From: Opitutia bacterium
GTDB lineage: Bacteria > Verrucomicrobiota > Verrucomicrobiae > Opitutales > UBA953
Reading direction: 5' to 3'
Length of the DNA: 38,621 bases
NCBI GenBank assembly: GCA_947488485.1
Contig: CANKZO010000007.1
Coordinates: 1-38,621 of the forward strand
Shown here: piece after piece, positions 25,211 to 34,003 of the stretch
Position numbering within the stretch: position 1 is the stretch's first letter
How the letters are laid out: every line of letters starts with the position of its first letter
Program-made: the position numbers and the translations under genes
The notes under the pieces: model-generated
What the model saw: only the letters and a program-made list of their open reading frames with translations
What the model was told of the DNA's origin: nothing
The model's database searches: none

Positions 25211-26354
25211 CCTGCTGGCCTACCCGGAGTCCGCCGAAGCTTTCTGGGTCGGGCAGGCGGAACTGGCTGCCGAACGTGTCGGCGACGAAGCCCTGGAACG
25301 CATGACGCCGGCGGTGGCGCACCTCTCCGACCTCTTCACTACCGAGCGGCCCGACCGTAAGTTCCCAGACTACTTCGCCGACCCCCGACTGCTCGCGGCT
25401 TACGGCGTCTTCTTCCTCCCGCAGAGTTTCACCCGCACGTCGTTTGCGCTGGCCCAGATCTGCGGTCTCCGCGGATGGCGCCCCTCGACGGCTACCCCCG
25501 CCATCCTCGACCTCGGTTGCGGACCTGGCTCGTGCGGCGTCGCCGCGGCGCATCGCCTCCGTCAGTTGGGCATCGACGGCAGCCAGCTGACCGGCGTCGA
25601 TAAATCCCCGAGCGCGCTGGCGGCGATGGAATCCTTCGGCCGCGAGGTCCTCGGAGCCGATGCCACCGTCCGCACGCGCATCGGCGACGCCGCCCGCCCG
25701 GACACCTGGCCGGAAGGACGATTCGACCTGATCGTCGCAGGCTTCGTCCTGAACGAGATGCCGCAACTGGACGCCCCTGCCCTGCTTCGCTGGTTCGGGG
25801 AACTCAAGGCCCGGCTCGCGCCCGGCGGACTCATCCTGATCCTCGAGCCTGCCTTACGCATCACCGCCGAACGCCTGCAGCGGCTGAGCGACGCGGTCGC
25901 GGCCGGCGAGATGACGCGTATCGCGCCGGAACTCGACGCCCTGCCGGATCCGCAGCTCGGCGCCGGCGAACACTGGAGCCACGAGACCCGCGCCTGGGAA
26001 GCCCCGGCGTCGACGGAGTTCGTCAACCGTCACCTGCATCGAGACCTGCGGGAAGTCCGTTTTTCGTTCGCGGCGTTCTCCGATGCTTCGATGGCGCCGT
26101 TGCCTCCCGGCCTGGGCCGGCTCATCTCCGACGTCCAGATCATCAAAGGGCTGCTCCGCTTCATCACCATCCGGGATGGCCGCATCGAATCCGTCGAAGT
26201 CCCGACCCGCGGTCTGTCGAAGCATGAGGTCAAGAAGCTCGCGGCCCGGTTCGGGCGCGGCGACATCGTCCGCCACCCTCATGTGGCGGCGACGAAGCTC
26301 CGCTTGGCGAATCACGAGGAATTAGAGGTCTTTTGGACGCCGACCGGCCCCTGA
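25197..26354 (+). CDS. Class I SAM-dependent methyltransferase, possibly Rsm22-like
   Basis: A 385-residue protein with the SAM-binding motif I LDLGCGPGSCGVA (residues ~103-115), motif II-like LTGVDKSPSALAAM and FDLIVAGFVLNEMPQ. The N-terminal helical part and the order of the C-terminal strands recall the Rsm22/METTL17 family of small-ribosomal-subunit factors. However, the cysteine cluster that binds iron-sulfur in that family is not visible: where it would be expected, the sequence reads DPQLGAGEHWSHETRAWE. I therefore give the family only as a possibility. It overlaps recR by 14 bases, so it is very likely in the ybaB-recR transcript. Confidence 0.7.
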   Translation: MSPTDLLAYPESAEAFWVGQAELAAERVGDEALERMTPAVAHLSDLFTTERPDRKFPDYFADPRLLAAYGVFFLPQSFTRTSFALAQICGLRGWRPSTATPAILDLGCGPGSCGVAAAHRLRQLGIDGSQLTGVDKSPSALAAMESFGREVLGADATVRTRIGDAARPDTWPEGRFDLIVAGFVLNEMPQLDAPALLRWFGELKARLAPGGLILILEPALRITAERLQRLSDAVAAGEMTRIAPELDALPDPQLGAGEHWSHETRAWEAPASTEFVNRHLHRDLREVRFSFAAFSDASMAPLPPGLGRLISDVQIIKGLLRFITIRDGRIESVEVPTRGLSKHEVKKLAARFGRGDIVRHPHVAATKLRLANHEELEVFWTPTGP

Positions 26355-26464
26355 GCATGATATTGTAACATTCCTGGCAGGGCATTTGTTTGCCTGCGGT
26401 GAACCTAAGGAACCTAATAGGGTCGGCTGCGTCGCCATCCGTCGCGGTCTCACCTCACTCTCCC

Positions 26465-28537
26465 ATGTTCAACCGCGAACTCAGCTGGCTCAGTTTCGAC
26501 CGAAGGGTCCTCGAACTCGCCGAAGACGAAAGCATCCCGCTGCTGGAACGCGTCCGCTTCCTCTCGATCGCCAGTTCCAACCTCGATGAATTCTTCGAGA
26601 TCCGGGTCGCCGGCATCATGCAGCAGGAGGAATCCGCCAGCCATCCCGCCACGCGGGAGTTCCTGACCGAAGTCCTCGCCAAGGCGCGCTCGCTCGTGGA
26701 TGCCGAACAGGCCTGCTGGAAGAACCAGCTCCTGCCGGCGCTGGCCGCCCAAGGCATCGTCTTCAAGGCGCGCGAGCAGCTGAACGAAGCCGACCGCGCC
26801 GAACTCTCCCCTCGCTTCGACAGCGACATCTTCTCCGCGCTGACGCCGTTGGCGATCGACCCTTCCCACCCTTTCCCCGTCCTCACCAACAAGGGCCTCT
26901 ACCTCCTCGTGCTCCTCCGCGACCCGACCGACGGTGAGATCCGGCGCGCGGTCGTCCCGGTGCCCCGGGTGCTCCCGCGGGTGCTCACGGTCGGCCGAGG
27001 GGCGCAGCAGGCCTACACGCTGCTCAGCCACGTCATCCAGCTGTTCATCCATCGCCTGTTCCCGGGGCTCGAGCTGCAGGGCTCGTGGGCCTTCCGCATC
27101 ACGCGGAACAGCGACCTTTACGTCGACGAAGAAGAAGCCGGCAACCTGCTCGAGGCCATCGAGGAAGAGATCCGCAACCTACGTAAAGGCGCGCCGGTCC
27201 GGCTTGAGATCGAAGCCGACGTCCCCGAGGGCGAGATGCGCTGGCTGCTCCAGTCGATCGGCCTTTCGGCGGATAACGCCTTCCGGGTCGCCGGCCCCGT
27301 CAACCTCCTCCGCCTGGGCAGCCTCATCGACCTGATCCCGCGTCCTGACCTGCTCTATCCGACGTTCGTGCCCGCATTGCCGCCCGAGTGCGTCGATCCG
27401 GCCAAACTTTACGCGCGCATCGCCCAGCAGGACCTGCTCCTGCACCACCCTTACGAATCCTTCACGCCCGTCGTCGACTTCATCCGCCAGGCCGCCAAAG
27501 ACGAAAGCGTCGTCGCCATCAAGCTCACGCTCTATCGCACCAGCGGAGACTCCCCCGTGGTCGAAGCCCTCAAGGAAGCTGCCCGTAACGGCAAGCAGGT
27601 CACGGCCTTGGTCGAACTCCGGGCCCGCTTCGACGAACTCAATAACATCGAATGGGCCCGCCAGCTCGAGGAAGCCGGCGCGCACGTCGTCTACGGCCTC
27701 GCGGGCCTCAAGACGCACTGCAAAGCCTGCCTCGTCATCCGCCAGGAAAAGGGCGGACTGCGTCGTTACGCCCATCTGGGTACCGGTAACTACAACCCCC
27801 GGACCGCGCGCGTCTACACCGACTTCTCGCTCTTCACCGCGGACGCCGAGGTCACGGCCGACGTCGGCCTGCTCTTCAACGTCCTGACCGGGAACCTCAG
27901 CCGGCCCAAGTTCAAGCACCTGCTCGTGGCGCCCTTCGATCTCGCCCGACGCATCGTCGAGCTCATCGACGCCGAAGCCTCGGCCGCGAAGGCCGGACGT
28001 AAGGCGACGATCTTCGCCAAGGTGAACAGCATGGTGGACCCTGACGTCATCGCCGCGCTCTATCGCGCGTCCGCCGCCGGCGTGAAGATCGAGCTCGTCG
28101 TCCGCGGCGTCTGCTGCCTCCAGCCCGGCGTCGCCGGTCGCAGCGAGAACATCCGCGTCCGCACCTTCCTCGGCCGCTTCCTCGAACACAGCCGGCTTTT
28201 CCGCTTCGAAAACCACGGAGGCGACCCGGTCATCCTGATGGGCAGCGCCGACTGGATGCCGCGCAACTTCCTGCGCCGCGTCGAGTGTGTCTTCCCTCTG
28301 CGCAACAAGGCCCTGCGTCGCCGGGTCGAAGCCGAAGTCATCGCGACCTACATGGAGAGACTCGGCGACGCCAAGGAACTCCGAGCGGACGGCAGCACCG
28401 TGGCCTGCGCCCCGAACGGCCGCCTGGCGCCCTGCGCCCAGGACGCGTTCCTCGGACTGGCCCGCCGGCTCGTGCCGGAAGACGTCAGCGAACCGAAGAA
28501 GAAGGCCCCAGGCAGATCCGCTCGACGGCCGCGTTGA
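26465..28537 (+). CDS. ppk: Polyphosphate kinase 1
   Basis: Makes polyphosphate from ATP (reversible), 690 residues. The ATG at 26465 starts MFNRELSWLSFDRRVLE, the standard PPK1 N-terminus; an upstream in-frame extension is not supported. The phosphohistidine region is GLKTHCKACLVI followed by YAHLGTGNYNPRTA, and the second catalytic histidine lies in RFLEHSRLFRF. The N-terminal, head and two phospholipase-D-like C-terminal domains are all present, so it looks intact. The tail is Arg/Lys rich. Its last 53 bases overlap the end of lpxK on the other strand. The 110-base gap upstream (26355-26464) holds an imperfect hairpin near 26380-26400 but no convincing Pho box. Confidence 0.97.
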   Translation: MFNRELSWLSFDRRVLELAEDESIPLLERVRFLSIASSNLDEFFEIRVAGIMQQEESASHPATREFLTEVLAKARSLVDAEQACWKNQLLPALAAQGIVFKAREQLNEADRAELSPRFDSDIFSALTPLAIDPSHPFPVLTNKGLYLLVLLRDPTDGEIRRAVVPVPRVLPRVLTVGRGAQQAYTLLSHVIQLFIHRLFPGLELQGSWAFRITRNSDLYVDEEEAGNLLEAIEEEIRNLRKGAPVRLEIEADVPEGEMRWLLQSIGLSADNAFRVAGPVNLLRLGSLIDLIPRPDLLYPTFVPALPPECVDPAKLYARIAQQDLLLHHPYESFTPVVDFIRQAAKDESVVAIKLTLYRTSGDSPVVEALKEAARNGKQVTALVELRARFDELNNIEWARQLEEAGAHVVYGLAGLKTHCKACLVIRQEKGGLRRYAHLGTGNYNPRTARVYTDFSLFTADAEVTADVGLLFNVLTGNLSRPKFKHLLVAPFDLARRIVELIDAEASAAKAGRKATIFAKVNSMVDPDVIAALYRASAAGVKIELVVRGVCCLQPGVAGRSENIRVRTFLGRFLEHSRLFRFENHGGDPVILMGSADWMPRNFLRRVECVFPLRNKALRRRVEAEVIATYMERLGDAKELRADGSTVACAPNGRLAPCAQDAFLGLARRLVPEDVSEPKKKAPGRSARRPR

Positions 28538-29690
28538 AGCCGTCCTCGGCGCCGAGGATCTCGACCTCGAGGCGGACATACATCAGCGGGATCGGCGGAC
28601 GGAAACGTGACTGCAGGCGGACCGCGTCCTTCTCGGTCGTCACGATCATCTCCGCCTTGGCCTGCATGGCCTGATCGAGCACTTCGTCCAGGTCTTCGTC
28701 GTTGAAAGCGTGGTGGTCGAGGAAGCGTCGGTTCGACGCGAGCAGGGCTCCCTGCCCCGTCAGCAGTTCTTCGAAACGTTCGGGCGTCGCGATGCCCGAG
28801 AACGCCGCGATACGCTTGCCGGCGAGCGCGGACATCGGCAACCGGAGCGGACCGTCGACCTCGACGAGTTCCTTCGCGCCGTGCGCGCAGGCGATGATCT
28901 CCGCCTTGGGATTGTGCCGTCGGATGAGCGCGACGAGGGCCGGATCGGGCGCCCCGACCGATTTCGTCAGGAAGACATAGGAGGCGCGGCTCAGGTTGGC
29001 GACCGGCTCGCGCAGCACCCCGCGGGGCAGCAGGGAGCCGTTGCCGAAAGGATCGCGACTATCCACGAGCAGCAGGTTGATCTGGCCGCGCAGCGGCAGA
29101 TACTGCAGACCGTCGTCGAGCAGGATGGTGTCCACGCCGAAGCGACGCAGGGCGAAGCGCCCGCCCTCGACGCGGTCGCGGTCGACGATGACCACGACGC
29201 CGTCGCCGCACAGGTTCTGCGCGAGCATGTAAGGTTCGTCGCCGGCTTCATCCGGACCGACGAGCACCGAGCGACCGTCCGACACGACCAACGGATCGGG
29301 CCGGCTCACCTGGGTCAGCCAGCGCCAGAAACGTTTCATCATCGAATCCGAAGCTCCTTTGTAGCCTCGCGAAAGGATCGCGACGCGGCGACCGCGGGCC
29401 GCCAGGACCTTCGCCATCTTCAGCACGATCGGCGTCTTACCCGTCCCGCCGACCGTCAGATTACCGACGACCACCACCTTGCAGCCCAAGGGCGTGTCAC
29501 GGAACACCCGGTTGCGGTAAAGCCAGAGACGCAGCCTGACCAGGACTTCGAAGACCCAGGACAGGACCTTGAGAAAAGCCCCGAGCAAGGCCGGCCCGAC
29601 CCCGCTCCGCCGTCCGTAGACTACGTCTACGGCATAGCTCGCGATCGCCTCTCCTAGGGAGGAAAAGTACCCTCTATGCTTCGCGGCCAT
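28485..29690 (-). CDS. lpxK: Tetraacyldisaccharide 4'-kinase
   Basis: Inner-membrane kinase that adds the 4'-phosphate to lipid A. 401 residues from the ATG at 29690; upstream in-frame extension runs antisense to panD and is not credible. A hydrophobic/amphipathic N-terminal segment ([16 protein letters not shown]) precedes the Walker A-like [12 protein letters not shown] (residues ~76-87). [24 protein letters not shown] and TTEKDAVRL are the other LpxK motifs. It implies an outer membrane with lipid A. The gene stands alone and its C-terminus overlaps ppk by 53 bases. Confidence 0.96.
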   Translation of the reverse strand: MAAKHRGYFSSLGEAIASYAVDVVYGRRSGVGPALLGAFLKVLSWVFEVLVRLRLWLYRNRVFRDTPLGCKVVVVGNLTVGGTGKTPIVLKMAKVLAARGRRVAILSRGYKGASDSMMKRFWRWLTQVSRPDPLVVSDGRSVLVGPDEAGDEPYMLAQNLCGDGVVVIVDRDRVEGGRFALRRFGVDTILLDDGLQYLPLRGQINLLLVDSRDPFGNGSLLPRGVLREPVANLSRASYVFLTKSVGAPDPALVALIRRHNPKAEIIACAHGAKELVEVDGPLRLPMSALAGKRIAAFSGIATPERFEELLTGQGALLASNRRFLDHHAFNDEDLDEVLDQAMQAKAEMIVTTEKDAVRLQSRFRPPIPLMYVRLEVEILGAEDGFNAAVERICLGPSSSVR

Positions 29691-29696
29691 GGACGA

Positions 29697-29725
29697 ATTG
29701 ATGCAAAGTTGTTTGACGAAGGCAA
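29697..29725 (-). promoter_or_regulatory. Candidate leaderless promoter for lpxK
   Basis: On the minus strand: TTGCCT (29725-29720), 17 bases, ATCAAT (29702-29697), then six bases to the ATG at 29690. Lies in the 66-base gap shared with panD; on the plus strand TTGACG (29713-29718) may serve panD, where AAGGA (29740-29744) could be a ribosome binding site. Confidence 0.4.
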
Positions 29726-29756
29726 CCATCCCGATTGAGAAGGACGACCCAGCGCC

Positions 29757-30158
29757 ATGCTCGTACACCTGTTGCGCACCAAACTTCTCCGAGCCGAGGT
29801 CACCGCGGCCCGGCTCGATTACGAAGGCTCCTTGGCCATCGACCGCGAGCTCATGGCCCTCGTCGGGATGCTCCCCTATGAGAAGATCCTGGTCGGCAAC
29901 ATGGCCAACGGCGAGCGTTTCGAGACCTACGCCATCCCCGCTCCGGCCGGGACCCGCGAAGTCTGCCTGAACGGCGCCACCGCCCACCTCGGCAAGGCCG
30001 GGGACCTCCTGGTCATCATGACCTTCACCAGCGCCGACGAATCCGTCGCGGCCACGTGGAAGCCTCGTACCGCCACCCTCGCGGAACGTAACCGACGCAT
30101 CGTCCGCCTCGAAAACCCCGAAGTCCCCGTCGAACTCCTCACCACCTTCCAAAGATGA
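29757..30158 (+). CDS. panD: Aspartate 1-decarboxylase
   Basis: Pyruvoyl-dependent enzyme that makes beta-alanine for pantothenate. 133 residues. The self-cleavage site is visible as YEGSLAI with Gly24-Ser25 at the canonical position, giving the pyruvoyl group from Ser25. NGERFETYAIPA and CLNGATAHL follow, as in PanD. The C-terminus is a few residues longer than usual (ends VELLTTFQR). The start of the next gene overlaps the stop (ATGA). panE is elsewhere in the window; panB and panC are not present. Confidence 0.95.
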   Translation: MLVHLLRTKLLRAEVTAARLDYEGSLAIDRELMALVGMLPYEKILVGNMANGERFETYAIPAPAGTREVCLNGATAHLGKAGDLLVIMTFTSADESVAATWKPRTATLAERNRRIVRLENPEVPVELLTTFQR

Positions 30159-31234
30159 GCTATCGCCTCTATATCCCCGGTCCCCTCACCGTCTCCGACT
30201 CGATCGTCCAGGCCATGGGCAAGCCCATGATCGGCCATCGCTCCGGCGACTTCGTGAAACTCTACAACGACATGCAGCCCCGCCTGCAGTCGATGTTCTT
30301 CACCCAGGACCCGGTCTACCTCGCCACCAGCTCCGCCTGGGGCGTGATGGAAGGCGCCCTGCGCAACGTCTGCCGCAAGGGCGTGCTCAACTGCATGAAC
30401 GGCGCGTTCTCCGACAAGTGGAACGACGTCGCCAAGCGCTGCGGCAAGTACGCCGAGGCCCTGAAGTTCGAGTGGGGCCAGCCCGTCGACCCGGCCGCCG
30501 TCCGCGCCGCCCTCGCCACCGGCAAGTTCGACTGCATCACCTTCATCCACTCCGAGACCTCGACCGGCACCCTCTCGCCCATCGCCGACATCATGGCCGT
30601 GGTCCGCGAGTTCCCGGACGTCATCTCGATCGCCGACACGGTCAGCTCGTTCTCGACCATCCCGATCAAGAAGGATGAGCTCGGCATCGACATCTTCCTG
30701 ACCGGCTCGCAGAAGGCCCTCGCCCTGCCCCCCGGTCTCGCGATCTTCGCCGTCAGCGAACGCGCCCGCGAACGCGCCAAGCAGTCCCCGGACCGCGGCT
30801 ACTATTTCGACCTGATCGAGTTCCACGACAACCACGTCAAGGGCATGACCCCCTCGACCCCTTGCATCTCGCTCTTCTACGGCCTCCAGCAGCGCCTGCT
30901 CGAAGTCGAAGCCGAAGGCCTCGAAAATCGCTACGCCCGTCACCTCCGCCTCAACGAACGCATGCGCGCCTGGGGCCTCGCCAAAGGCTTCTCGCTCCTG
31001 CCCGAAGTCCGGTTCGGCACCCGCGGCCTCAACTGCTTCAAGAACGACCGCAACGCCGACCTCGAGCGCCTCAACAAGACCCTCAAGTCCCGCCATAAGC
31101 TCGTGATCGACGGCGGCTACGGCAAGCTGAAGGGCAAGACCTTCCGCATCTCGAACATGGGCGACGAGACCGACGCCACGATCGCGACCCTGATCGCCGC
31201 CCTGGACGACTCCTTCGCCGAGCAAGGAATGTAA
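30155..31234 (+). CDS. Class V aminotransferase (AGXT/serine-glyoxylate type)
   Basis: A 359-residue PLP aminotransferase of fold type I, class V. MSYRLYIPGPLTVSDSI is the typical N-terminus; HSETSTGTLSPI and VISIADTVSSFSTIPI precede the PLP-lysine motif TGSQKALALPPGLA. Close relatives act as alanine-, serine- or aspartate-glyoxylate aminotransferases or as phosphoserine aminotransferase analogues; the substrate cannot be told here. Translational coupling to panD (four-base ATGA overlap) invites a role in beta-alanine or aspartate-linked metabolism, which is inference. It is 30 bases upstream of topB. Confidence 0.88.
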   Translation: MSYRLYIPGPLTVSDSIVQAMGKPMIGHRSGDFVKLYNDMQPRLQSMFFTQDPVYLATSSAWGVMEGALRNVCRKGVLNCMNGAFSDKWNDVAKRCGKYAEALKFEWGQPVDPAAVRAALATGKFDCITFIHSETSTGTLSPIADIMAVVREFPDVISIADTVSSFSTIPIKKDELGIDIFLTGSQKALALPPGLAIFAVSERARERAKQSPDRGYYFDLIEFHDNHVKGMTPSTPCISLFYGLQQRLLEVEAEGLENRYARHLRLNERMRAWGLAKGFSLLPEVRFGTRGLNCFKNDRNADLERLNKTLKSRHKLVIDGGYGKLKGKTFRISNMGDETDATIATLIAALDDSFAEQGM

Positions 31235-31264
31235 CCGGTTTGACCATCGGTTATCATCCTACGC

Positions 31265-34003
31265 ATGCGCAAGAAGTCCTCCAAGTCCTCCTCCGAAGCC
31301 TCCGCTCCCGCCGGCTCGAAGACCCTCGTCATCGCCGAGAAGCCGTCCGTCGCGGCCGATCTGGCGAAGGTGCTCAAGGTGCCCAAGGCCACCAGCGACT
31401 ACTTCGAGAACGACCAGTGGGTCATCAGCTCTTCCATCGGTCACATCGTCCGCCTAAAGGACCCCGAGGATCTCGACCCAAAGTGGAAGCGCTGGGTGCT
31501 GAAAGACCTGCCAATGCTGCCCGAGAAGTTCGACGGCACGGCCAGCCCTGACATCCTGAAGGTAGTGATCAGCGAGCGCAACAACGGCGACCGCTACAAA
31601 CTCCTCAAGAAGCTCCTTGGTCGCGAGGACGTCGGAACGGTTGTCAATGCGTGCGATGCCGGCCGCGAAGGCGAGCTCATCTTCCACTACATCTACCAGC
31701 TCGCCCGCTGCAAGCTGCCGGTTCGCCGGCTCTGGCTGACCAGCATGACCAATACGGCGATTTCCGAATCCTTCGCCAACCTGCTCACCGAATCGGCCAA
31801 GGCCGGCCTCCTGGGTTCCGCGATCAGCCGCTCCCAGGCTGACTGGCTGGTCGGCATGAACGGCAGCCGCGGAGGGACGATCCGCATCGGTGGAGCCAAG
31901 CGCGAGGTCTTCTCGGTCGGACGCGTGCAGACCCCGACGCTCATGCTGATCGTCAAGCGCGAGTTCGAGATCCGTAATTTCGTACCCAAGACCTTTTGGA
32001 AGATCGAAGGAGACTTCGGCATCACCCAAGGGGGCTACCGCGGCGCCGCCCAGGTCCCCGGCGTGACCGACCGCAAGGAAGCCGAACGCTTCTACGACGA
32101 AGCCCAGGCCCGCCAGGTGGCCGAAGAGTCGCTCAAGCTCGGCGTCGGCGTCGTCTCCGACGAACGCAAGCCCAAGAAGGAAAGCGCCCCGCGCCTCTTC
32201 GACCTCACGACCCTCCAGCGAGAAGGTAATCGTCGTTTCGGCTTCTCGGCCAAGACTACCCTCGGCGTCGCCCAGGCCCTTTACGAGAAGCACAAGGCGC
32301 TGACCTACCCGCGAACCGACTCCCAGTATCTCCCGGAGGATTACCTGCCCAACGCCAAGGCTGCCTTGCAATCCCTCGAGGGCGCGCACCCGGCCGGCGT
32401 CTTCGCCAAGGAAGCGCTGCGCGCCGGCTGGGTCGATGCCGCCGGCCGCCGCGTCTTCGACAACAAGAAGGTCAGCGACCACTTCGCCATCGTCCCGACC
32501 GGCACCGTCCCGCACGGCCTCACCGACGTCGAACAGAAGATTTACGACCTCGTCGTCCGTCGTTTCGTCGGCGTCTTCTTCCCGATGGCCGAGTTCGAGG
32601 AGACCGTCCGCACCACGACCGTCGGCCCGCATCACTTCCGCACCACCGGCAAGGTCCTCGTCGTCGCCGGTTGGCGCGCGGTCTGGGGCCAGGAAGCCGA
32701 AGCCGAGGAAGACAAGGACAAGGAAGGCGCCGCCAGCCTGCCCGCCCTTGCCGCCGCCGACGGTTCGCCCGCCCAGGCCAAGGTCCGCGGCGTCGACGTC
32801 AAGGAAGACGCCACCAAGCCGCCGGCCCGCTACAACGAAGCCTCGCTCCTCGGAGCGATGGAGAACGCCGGCAAGCTCGTCGACGACGAAGCCCTCGCCG
32901 AGGCGATGAAAGAACGCGGACTCGGCACCCCCGCCACCCGCGCTGCCACCATCGAAGAACTGCTGGCTAAGACCTATATTGAGCGCGAGGGCAAGGAACT
33001 CGTCCCCCAAGGCAAAGCCTTCCAACTGCACCAGTTCCTGACCCAGACCTGCGAGAACATGTCCTTCCTCGTCGAGCCCCAACTGACCGGTGAATGGGAA
33101 TATAAACTCAAGCAGATCGAACACGGCGAGTTCTCGTCGCCCGAGTTCATCGACGACATCAAGAAGCAGGTCGGAAAAATGCTCGAAGACGTGACGACGC
33201 CGTTGCCCTCGGCCGAACTTTCGCCGCGAGTACTCTCCCCGACCGACGGCCTGCCGATACTCACCGACGGCATCAAGTATCTCTCCCAGGACAAGGTCGG
33301 CGCCACGGATCGCCCCAAGATGGTGATCTACGCGGAGATGAACGGCCACAAGATCACGCCAGCCGAGGTCGCCGAACTGGTCGAGAAACGTCGCATCGGT
33401 CCGTTCTCCGACTTCCGCTCGATGAAGTCGGGCAAGAATTTCACGGGCTACATCGACCTCGTCGACCCGGACACCATCAAGCCCCGTGACGCCGAAGCGA
33501 AGACGGAGGCCGCACCCGCCGCCGAAGGCGAAGAGACCGTCCCGGCCAAGGCCCCGCGCAAGACCAAGCCCAAGGCTCCCAGCGGCAAACTGAAGGCCGT
33601 CCTGTATTTCCCTCCCCGCGACGGAGCGGATGGCAACCCTGACGCGTTCGATGCAGAGTGGCCCATCCTTGGCCCCTGCCCCGTCAGCGGGCTACCCGTC
33701 CAGCATACCCCGACCGCCGGTTACCGCGTCTGCCCGCACAAGGCCCAGGAAGCGGGCGCCAAGAAGACATTCAGCCTTAACGCCGAGATGCTCAAATGCC
33801 CGATCTCGGCGGACGACGTCCGCAAACTCCTCAACGAGGGCAAGATGGGGCTCAAGAAGTTCGTCTCCAATCGCACCAAGCGGACGTTCGAAGCCTTCCT
33901 CGTCGCCGACAAGGAGAAGGGCTGGTGGTTCGAGTTCCCTCCCCGCAAGCCCCGCGTCGCCAAGGGCGCGCCAGCGGAGAAGAAGTCCGACGAGCCGTTC
34001 TGA
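31265..34003 (+). CDS. topB: Type IA DNA topoisomerase, TopB-like
   Basis: 912 residues, a type IA topoisomerase of the topoisomerase III kind. The Toprim domain has VIAEKPSVAADLAKVL and NACDAGREGELIFHYI (with Gly at the second acidic position, as in many TopB). The transesterification tyrosine is in LTYPRTDSQYL. There is a charged, alanine-rich insert at about residues 475-515, and a C-terminal part with the DUF/toprim-C repeats (RIGPFSDFRSMKSGKNFTGYI, KMGLKKFVSNRTKRTF). After a 30-base gap it follows the aminotransferase; a TATCAT element (31252-31257) seven bases before the ATG may allow its own transcription. Confidence 0.93.
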   Translation: MRKKSSKSSSEASAPAGSKTLVIAEKPSVAADLAKVLKVPKATSDYFENDQWVISSSIGHIVRLKDPEDLDPKWKRWVLKDLPMLPEKFDGTASPDILKVVISERNNGDRYKLLKKLLGREDVGTVVNACDAGREGELIFHYIYQLARCKLPVRRLWLTSMTNTAISESFANLLTESAKAGLLGSAISRSQADWLVGMNGSRGGTIRIGGAKREVFSVGRVQTPTLMLIVKREFEIRNFVPKTFWKIEGDFGITQGGYRGAAQVPGVTDRKEAERFYDEAQARQVAEESLKLGVGVVSDERKPKKESAPRLFDLTTLQREGNRRFGFSAKTTLGVAQALYEKHKALTYPRTDSQYLPEDYLPNAKAALQSLEGAHPAGVFAKEALRAGWVDAAGRRVFDNKKVSDHFAIVPTGTVPHGLTDVEQKIYDLVVRRFVGVFFPMAEFEETVRTTTVGPHHFRTTGKVLVVAGWRAVWGQEAEAEEDKDKEGAASLPALAAADGSPAQAKVRGVDVKEDATKPPARYNEASLLGAMENAGKLVDDEALAEAMKERGLGTPATRAATIEELLAKTYIEREGKELVPQGKAFQLHQFLTQTCENMSFLVEPQLTGEWEYKLKQIEHGEFSSPEFIDDIKKQVGKMLEDVTTPLPSAELSPRVLSPTDGLPILTDGIKYLSQDKVGATDRPKMVIYAEMNGHKITPAEVAELVEKRRIGPFSDFRSMKSGKNFTGYIDLVDPDTIKPRDAEAKTEAAPAAEGEETVPAKAPRKTKPKAPSGKLKAVLYFPPRDGADGNPDAFDAEWPILGPCPVSGLPVQHTPTAGYRVCPHKAQEAGAKKTFSLNAEMLKCPISADDVRKLLNEGKMGLKKFVSNRTKRTFEAFLVADKEKGWWFEFPPRKPRVAKGAPAEKKSDEPF

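Noticed and set aside
26355..26464. Pho box or regulatory hairpin upstream of ppk
   Set aside because: No match to the direct-repeat Pho box pattern. The imperfect inverted repeat near 26380-26400 has a bulge and no T run, so I do not call it a terminator or operator.
29691..30152. N-terminal extension of the lpxK frame antisense to panD
   Set aside because: panD is certain by its Gly-Ser cleavage site; LpxK proteins begin near the ATG at 29690.
31454..33349. 631-residue open frame on the minus strand opposite topB, and similar long antisense frames at 6769-8547, 9543-10916 and 4867-5865
   Set aside because: They lie opposite well-supported genes, have the Gly/Val/Asp/Arg-rich composition of GC-rich shadow frames, and show no recognisable motif.
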